Part shown: positions 56,929-64,000 of the stretch, piece by piece
How positions within the stretch are numbered: position 1 is the stretch's first letter
Layout: every line of letters begins with the position of its first letter
Assembly (NCBI GenBank): GCA_023653785.1
Contig: JAMKCH010012738.1
Span: 23,897 to 87,896 of the forward strand
Direction of reading: 5' to 3'
DNA length: 64,000 nucleotides
DNA from: Ophioderma brevispina
Lineage: Eukaryota; Echinodermata; Ophiuroidea; Amphilepidida; Ophiodermatidae
Notes under the pieces: generated by a model
Seen by the model: only the letters and a program-made list of their open reading frames with translations
Told to the model about the DNA's origin: nothing
Databases searched by the model: none
Made by a program: the position numbers and the translations under genes

Positions 56929-57194
56929 GCAGTGACTGGGGTCTTGCCTATTAGAAACCCAAATTTTGTTTTTCTCTTTAAGTGGAGATCGTAAACGTAT
57001 CCAGGTGTCATAGAAAAATCAGGGCCACTTCACTCTCTCCTCCTTTTCTTCTGGTGTTGAATATAGGATCTTGGTGTAAAGCTTTCTTAACTAAGCGTTT
57101 TTTGTTTAGGATCTATTTTTTTTCTGCTAATTGGCTTTGATGTGCCAAAAGTGGCAGCTTATTTGTGTACCACAATGTCGGTAGACTAAGTTGA

Positions 57195-57835
57195 TGGCTA
57201 TTGGTCCTGAAGCAGGGAGGAGCCTTACTGGTTGATGGAACGGAGTGGAGTTTGTCCTATCAATTCCACTTTCTTGGATCCTTGATTACTACGGAGGGTG
57301 ACTGTGGCCATGAGATCCAATCTATCCAAGATCGGGCTGACATAGAATTACTAGAACTCAAATTCTCTGTCCAAGCTCTGGCATTTCCACTGGCCACAAT
57401 CGCAAGTGGTCCCACGACCCTCACCAGCAGACCGTACGAATTGCAGCCTTTTTGGAGGTGTTGTTGGAGGCGTATACTTCGTATCCATTGGATCGAGAAG
57501 AGGGCAAACTCCAATGTTCTTCAGGAGTGTGGGAAAAAGCGCTTGTTACAGAAGAATCTGCACCAAATTAAGATATTTTGGTCATGTACATTATCCTGGC
57601 GTGGGGAAGGGTGATTGGGGGGGGTGATATGGCAAGGAATGGTTGAAGGCACAAAAGAATCAGTGCCAAGAAGCTCGGTGGTTCGACCAAATTAAGGTGG
57701 TTACAGGACACACTGGCTACTTCTATTGCTGAAAATCGTCATCTCTGGCATCGCATCTCTGAGGTAACGAGCTGTCAGTCATGACAGGAGCGAACCAACC
57801 AACAACCAACCGACTATTACTCCGTCCAATCTTCT
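57195..57835 (+). pseudogene. Non-LTR retrotransposon RT C-terminal fragment
   Basis: YQFHFLGSLITTEGDCGHEI matches the F-x-Y-L-G-S-x-I-T-x-D-G block. RCCWRRILRIHWIEKRANS then NVLQECGKKRLLQ matches the W-R-R-I-L-x-I-x-W-x-D-x-x-T-N-x-x-V-L block. After a frame shift, RICTKLRYFGHVHY matches R-x-L-x-Y-F-G-H-V. DTLATSIAENRHLWHRISEV is the final conserved block. The fragment ends in an ACCAACCAACAACCAACC stretch, a short 3' repeat. Truncated 5' part and shifts mark it as dead. Confidence 0.8.
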
Positions 57836-59269
57836 TGGGCAACTAGATGTTTTTACAAGCTGAAAATAATATCAGAGTAAAATACCTACACTAGCCTTCC
57901 ATATCTTGGGTCTACTTTGACGGTTCTTGCGCCTACCCTATAGTCAAAAAGCGTCCTTTTCCCCAAATTGCAACCGTCCTGTATGAATGGCCTTCTTCCC
58001 ATAAACTAACTGCAATTCGGCATGCATTCTTGTGTCCGCATCGCCGAGTTTGACACAAATTTTATTCATACCCTGAAATTATTTCTTTTAAGTTTACCAC
58101 CATACTTGGCTAGAAGTGGACCGTGCCTGACCTAGAAGTATTTTGCTAATGAGGTTACGTAAAGAGGTTTATTTATCTGGCCTTTTGGACGAGACAGTCT
58201 GGACATCTAATACCTGCAATCACACAATCACGCTCATTTGCGAAAGACCTTACACGTTCAGGAAATTTCAAGGAGTTTCAGGGACTTGCTATCCCCATAT
58301 GATGCCAGCAATACATCGAAAGCCGGAAAGCTCCCTAGATTTTGATAGAAGATATTAGCCCTAATTGGGCAAGTTGTCCTTGGCTCTTTGTAAGGTAGTA
58401 AATATCTAACACTTTCTTTATAACATCTCTATCTAACATAATTAGCATTCGCACCAGTATCCGACGTTGCGAGAGTAACACGGTACCAGTTTCCTCATTA
58501 CATGGCATATGAACGGGATCTATTATGTAAGAACTTCTACAAACGGGGCTGGGGACTTGCGCGAATGTTCATTGGTTATCCCCCCATAGAGAACCAAAAT
58601 GAGCACACAAACATTGTTCAACGTCTGAGTTTTGCAGACATAAATTGCATCATTTTGTATTGATTACAATCACTACCTGACATTAAGTGAAAAAACTAAA
58701 ATTCCTCAATCTGATGGCCAATATCAAATTAAGCATTGTTTACCACAAAAGTATATACCAAGACGGCCCTTCTGGTAACTAAAGTTACCCCCAAAGCTAT
58801 CAAGTAAATACTTTACCTCTCAACTGGATCCAATCATGTGATGGGTGTATTGTGCTATCTCCAGGATGCGTGCAGTCTTTATTGGGAGGTCCTTCAAAAA
58901 TTTGACCCAACCCCTTAAAGGCCCTTTTTGGACTTTTGAACATCTTTATCAGCACAATTTTCCATTCTTTCTTGTCAAATGTTTCCTAAATTGTGGCTAT
59001 TTGTTTTATCACAATATCACAAACCGTCAGACCTGTCATTTTGTGTATTTGGATTGTAACATAGTTTATATTATGTGCGATAAAAGAAAGAACCATTAAT
59101 CATTTCCAACGAGGTTAAGCATATACCCAAATTGTGCTCTACTCCACAAATCTTGGGGAGAGGCTAATCTATTAATTGTAAACCAGTATTGGTTCTGATA
59201 TAAAAACATCTTTGAAATTTACTAGAGTAAAAATCTCGGAAAACATTCCCCATAATATGTTCTTTTTAC
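57836..59269. other. Interior of foldback C, nothing recognised
   Basis: No supported feature. Confidence 0.4.
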
Positions 59270-59960
59270 ACACTTTTTCGATAATTTCTAATTATTTTAT
59301 TAGCCATCTTGGGAAAAGCGCCCTCTATAAGGTAAAGAATATCACTTTTGGTCCTAAATATAGAGGAAAGCAATATGCTAAAATTATCTAGAAACTCAAA
59401 CACTCTATTAATGGCATTTTTGATCAATACTATGTTTTAGGACAGTTTTTAATTAATTTTCTATGATTGGCGCCATTTTGGAAACAAACCCACCGTCAAT
59501 TATTTCTGAACAACATGGTTTTATTGAAAACATTTGTAGAGATCACGTGGGCCAAAAATTATCCAGAACCCTACCTATTAAATGTATATTTTGGTAAACA
59601 ATATGCTTAATGAATTCTCTATGATTTTGGCGGTCATTTTGAAAAAAACGCCCTCTATCATTCCCGAACAACACTGTTTTTGGTTTTAAAACATTTTCTA
59701 ACGGTCACTTGATAAAATAATGCAAAAACCTAACCCTATTAGATGGTATTTGTGGTAAAAATACGCTTTTATTCGATTTTCTATGATTTTGGCGGCCATT
59801 TTGAAAAATCGCCTCCAGGTGACGAATACGACCACTGAAAATTTGGCGACAGTTTGAAAGCGATTCCTTTGATGTCCTTGACACATGAAAGTGAAAAATC
59901 AAAGTTGGAAAAATATCGCAGTAGCTGACACTGGCTGCCCTGACTCTTATGAAATCACAG
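59270..59960 (-). repeat. Right arm C, inverted ~170-bp tandem units
   Basis: Mirror of 55325-56000. AATTTTCTATGATT..GGCG.CATTTTG recurs at about 59456, 59617 and 59777. Confidence 0.75.
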
Positions 59961-62900
59961 CCATAAACCCGGTCATAATTTAAGGAAGGTAGGGTGGAAA
60001 ATTTATATTTTACTGAACTCAAAACAATATAATAGCACTATAAACACTCAGTATAATAAATAATCATTTACCATCATCATGTAGAATCCCAAAACCTCAT
60101 GAAAAATAGGATATTTGGATGTGGTAACATGTCATTGACAATACATTAATAATTTGGCACAAGATAAGGGGGTTTTTAAAACAAGGCCAAAAAAAAAACA
60201 ATCTTAAGGGGGGGGGGGTTGTACAGGGATAACCGAACCCTAGTCTATCTCCTTGGAAGTAGGTAAAAAGAAGATCTATTCCACTTGCATGCCAAACCAT
60301 GTTTTCCCTATAATACACCATCGGGAGACTCATGGAAAATTTGATGCGTATTATGTACTTGATTTTTCTGAGTGAAATTTTGGCATTAGGGTAGTAGTAT
60401 GGGCCCTTTTCTACAGTCTGGGACAGAATAAGGCGACCAATTGCGTGTCTGATGTAATGTGACAGTGCAGAAAAGTGGTCTGCCTTGAAGAATAAACTGA
60501 ATAGTCAAAGCACCTATGTGGAATTAATGTGGCTGTAGCCAAAAATCTGACTCAAAAAGGGCATTTGTTTTACATTAAAACAAATTTTAGGTTTGAACCG
60601 CCACCCATATACTATACAATATCCCAACCAGTATTGACCAACCTTGACTACATGCAATTGTTCACCTAATGCGTCCTTATTCATTATTCCGTTCATACAT
60701 ACACTATCATTTTTGTTTGTGTTGGTATAGCAAGATTGGGCCACCATGCACTGGTGGCTTCTTTGGCAAGTAGCCCTCTCAGTGTGTTGAGAGTGGAATG
60801 CAGGGTTCCCGCTTAGTAGGATTTGGCGTCAATGACAGGCATAATTTTCACTGGACACATTAAATTCAGATTGAGTAACAATATGAGGTCCACTTGGACC
60901 CCATATTCTAAGCCTCCTGAAAGGCAAAATATGTTTCCAACCTCAAAAGCATAATATTTTCTGCTAAATCAGCATTCAAAATAGTTCTTTTGTGGTAAAC
61001 CCAAATTCACAATATTGTCGCAATGGCTATTTAGACTATTGTGTATGTGTCCTGACCAAAACCAACTTGTTAACATTAAAGAAGGAAATCTGATACCTCA
61101 AAGTTTCACCAAAGGCACATATAGAAATCATGGAAAATCTTACGCTGCGTCGGCGCCATGTGTATTTGGAAACCTGATAAGTCATTTTTAGTATACTACA
61201 AACATTGGAAGGCTGGTCTCGGAACCACAAATTTCCACTGGACCAATATTCGAACATTTGGGAATTATGGGGTCCAGGTTGATTTCAAGTTAAAACCTTA
61301 AGTGGTAACCCATGGGGAATTGCCTCTCTTCCAGAGTTTAATGCCATGAAATTCTAAAATTGTTGCTAAAAAAAAAAAAAAAAAAAAAAAATTGTTCAAA
61401 ATGTGCACGAGCTGCTGAAATTTCAAATTTTGGTGTTAACACTTCTTTTAAAAGTGAGATTACCTTTATGCAAACTTGAGAAAAAAAGTATTAATAGAAA
61501 GCAGAACATGGGGGGTCTTGGGTAATACTGGGTAGTTTTGTACTGCTGGAGAAGGGCAAATGGGGCTATTAAGGTTCACACATCTTTACCATTTCCCCAA
61601 TGTCCAGTACCCCTCTTCCCATCCCCTAGGCCCTGTTTGTGTGGGTGTTGTGTGGTGTGTTGTGTGTGTGGGTATGCGTGTGGGTGGTGTGTGCGTGGTG
61701 GAGAACATGGATCGATTTTGAATTTTAAAAAAGCGAAATGGAAACCTATTGCACGTGATTTTTTAAAATTTTGGTTGTAAAGATCATTTGAAGAGAGATA
61801 AAGAGACATCCCCCGGTGAGACCGACCCTATACTTGAAAGGTCTGGTTCTCTGTTCCTCGCATAACAGATTATTTATTGTTGTTTACATCTTCTCATTTA
61901 ATCCATATTTTTCCCCATTCACCGAAGAGTGGTTACGGCATTTCCATTGACTGTGCCGGCAATTGCAATGCACGCTAAGGAAGGATTGTTCGGGGTCTGT
62001 CAATGGCAGAACTGCAGTTGACTGTGCTGGAGAATGTGCGTTAAATTACAAAGTGCATGCATGTTAAAATACTTGTGTTCAATTTCGACGACAGATCAAA
62101 TACAGCAATCTGGTCTGTTCAAACGTGTCAGTTAAGACACTATCAGTGATCTACCCAAAAGAGTCAAAATAACATTTCTAAAAAAAAAATGCAGGAGTAG
62201 CTTAAAAGTGCAGGATAAGTTTGCAGAATTCTCTATAAGTTCTAACTGTAAAATTGGGTTTGACCGACAGAAAAGGAAAATATGCATGGTTCAAATATAT
62301 TTATTAATCTCCATTCACTCGTACTTCCTAAACACAAGAACTATTCAGATTCAGACATGTTCTTTTTCGTCCTTACCTGCTCCTGTATCCTTAAGTGTAA
62401 CCAGTACTACTTAAGCAGAACTAGTGCCTGGTTGTCAGCGGCTAACCTGTCACCCATTGGGATAAAAAAGAAATCTGATGAGGAGGGTAGCTGATTTACC
62501 TTGTAGAACTGAAAAGAAGATATACCTAAAAGAGCATTGGCTCTGGAGAAGCTATATGGCAGCCATCTAGAAAGGTATCGTCGGAAGGGGATGTCTAGTC
62601 AATATCTTGCTCCAATACAGCCTCTGATGTTAATGTGAGGTGAATCCTGCAATGAATTAAGCCTTGCAATCAGCATCCTTACGGATAAACAGAAATTTTA
62701 CAATAAACCACTCCGGAGGCTTTTTAGCAGATGCTGGCAGGATTGTAGGCATTAGTCCGAGGGAAACCGATTCTTGGTTTCCTGTTGGATTGTGCATCGA
62801 TTTTGCCGCGGTGGCAAATTTTCATTATTTTGTTTAAAAATTGTTTTTCTTAAACTTTGATCGTAAAAAACCATCTTGGCTCAAAATATTCAGCACCCCT

Positions 62901-63582
62901 TCCTGTTTCAGTTCCTGGGGGGTTGTCACAGAGTACCTAAAGAATGAAATTTCCCTACAGATTTGATGTTTTCCTCTTGTGTTCTAAAGCGGACTGGCAC
63001 ATTTCACAAATATTGAAATTTTCTTCAATTTTCTCCAACGATAGTCTAGGCCCAGTGGAAGAACAGAGATATATTTTACACTAAGAATAACATACCCCAA
63101 AACAATAGGGACATATATGAGGATTAGGACATCCAGGTAATTTGTAGGCCAATTTAAGTTTTCATAACTTTAAACCAAAACCAATGTAGTAAATTACTGA
63201 ATATTTTTGACTCTTACTCACTGATATTAAAACCACAAAGTTACAGACCGGTCAAACGTGTGGATCAAACGTGAGAAACATCATTACGGAGTGCGTGTTC
63301 TTGTGTTAAAAGCCATTTCGGTCGTCTGCTGAATTTAACATCGCCGGCGACGTTAAATTATGAATCGTTCTGGATTACCATAAGGAAGCTGATGGTCTTA
63401 ATCATTAGGGTGAGGCTTTGTATAACCTCCTACGGGGAAGCCTCGAAAGGACCCCCTCTACGTTGCCGCCATTACTGGGTGGCACCGGCCCCCAAACACA
63501 CAGTACACACACCATCCGCATATTTGCTTAACGAACGAAATAATTAGCCCATAATCATGATAATAAGAATTTTTACACCTAC
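59961..63582. other. Intergenic, simple repeats only
   Basis: Poly(G) near 60208-60219, poly(A) at 61371-61390, and GT/GGT-rich simple sequence at 61628-61702. No gene recognised in about 3.6 kb. Confidence 0.4.
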
Positions 63583-63753
63583 CTTTTTTGCATTTGTTAA
63601 ACACTTTCACCGTTAATTTCCATGGATTTATGGAAGGATGAGTCAGGACTGGCCTAAACTGGAATTCGCCAGGGGCTTTGTTGTAAAAAAATGTGACGGT
63701 GATCCCCTCGCCCACTTGCTTGACTGAGAAATTAACGCTTATGGTTATAAATA
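63583..63753 (-). CDS. Candidate internal exon, 57 codons (PKD-like?)
   Basis: A minus-strand open stretch is bounded by an acceptor-like TTTTTCACAG and a donor-like AAAAAG/GTAGGT, with length divisible by three. It encodes VNFSVKQVGEGITVTFFYNK and FRPVLTHPSINPWKLTVKVF, then NKCKK. The G-x-x-I-T-V-x-F ... T-V-K-V-x-N pattern is reminiscent of a PKD or other immunoglobulin-like beta fold, but this is a weak visual likeness. Flanking parts of the open frame on both sides look intronic. Confidence 0.3.
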
Positions 63754-64000
63754 CTGTGAAAAATTGGTAAGAACACCGCGTGAGAACAATAATTTTCGTA
63801 ACATTCAAACATCCAGCCAAAAATAAGTAACAATATAAAATGTTAGTATCATTCCTTGGACGTGAAAACTTGAATAGTTCGCAAAGACCGATCGTAGCTT
63901 GCTGAAAAAGTGACATCTTCCGATGGGGGTTGTTTGGTGTTTTAGACGGACACTTCCGTTCCCATGTGATCGATTTCGAGATCTGAAACAAAATTATTCT

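Larger units (their letters stand above)
55325..59960. mobile_element. Large foldback structure C (4.6 kb)
   Basis: Left arm (about 55325-56000) and right arm (about 59270-59960) are inverted. Outer ends mirror each other (GTCAGGCAGCGAGGTCA, TGCGATAATTTTGCCAACTT, ACATGTGTTCAAGACAT). Both continue into ~165-170-bp tandem units around TTCAAAATGGCCGCCAAAAT, CATAGAAAAT, CCATCTAATAGGGTT and TCTAGAAATGTTTAAAA. The 3.3-kb interior holds a hAT-like MITE and a LINE 3' fragment, but no transposase of its own was recognised. Confidence 0.7.

Overview
This window looks like repeat-dense, AT-rich animal nuclear DNA. Coding sequence is sparse, there is a GT-AG splice donor, and there are tRNA-derived SINEs with (ATT)n tails, LINE relics of at least three kinds, a DIRS-type tyrosine-recombinase retroelement, hAT-like and TTAA-flanked MITEs, and many long foldback (inverted-repeat) elements. 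The mixture fits a marine invertebrate, and an echinoderm or another invertebrate deuterostome is plausible. That is an inference from repeat style only; no gene here fixes the taxon.

One convincing protein-coding feature is present: a 3.1 kb first coding exon on the plus strand (20465-23606). It encodes a large secreted, acidic, cysteine- and N-glycan-rich protein with a tryptophan repeat array near its N terminus and a furin-like site. It ends at a strong phase-1 splice donor, so the protein continues in exons I could not locate. A second, weak exon candidate lies on the minus strand at 63583-63753.

Layout. 1-7.4 kb: two inverted copies of one TTAA-flanked MITE, a TTAA-flanked 680-bp palindrome, a decayed DDE transposase, a 185-bp direct duplication, and a TTAA-flanked element carrying a Crypton-like coding relic. 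9.8-15.6 kb: a long-inverted-repeat element, a strongly G-rich tract with upstream tandem units that recur 3 kb later, and a jockey/CR1-like LINE relic split by later insertions. 15.9-17.06 kb: a degenerate inverted-repeat element. 17.1-23.6 kb: quiet DNA, then the coding exon. 25.7-33.3 kb: a TTAA element, a hairpin, a TIR element, a second LINE fragment and a palindromic TA-flanked MITE. 34.3-42.97 kb: two adjacent foldback structures. The first has arms of about 170-bp subrepeats and encloses a DIRS-like RT/RNase H/tyrosine recombinase relic; the second has inverted minisatellite arms and encloses a MITE and a SINE. 43.7-44.6 kb: a palindrome related to the one at 9.8 kb. 47.2-52.9 kb: an L1/Tx1-like LINE relic interrupted by a 2-kb inverted-repeat element. 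54.1-60 kb: a hAT-like MITE and a third large foldback structure with about 170-bp subrepeats, which contains a hAT-like MITE with target-site duplication and a LINE 3' fragment.

The dominant biology is layered transposition. Several insertions can be ordered because they interrupt reading frames or inverted-repeat arms. All mobile-element reading frames seen are broken. No rRNA, functional tRNA, CRISPR or prokaryote-type operon was recognised.
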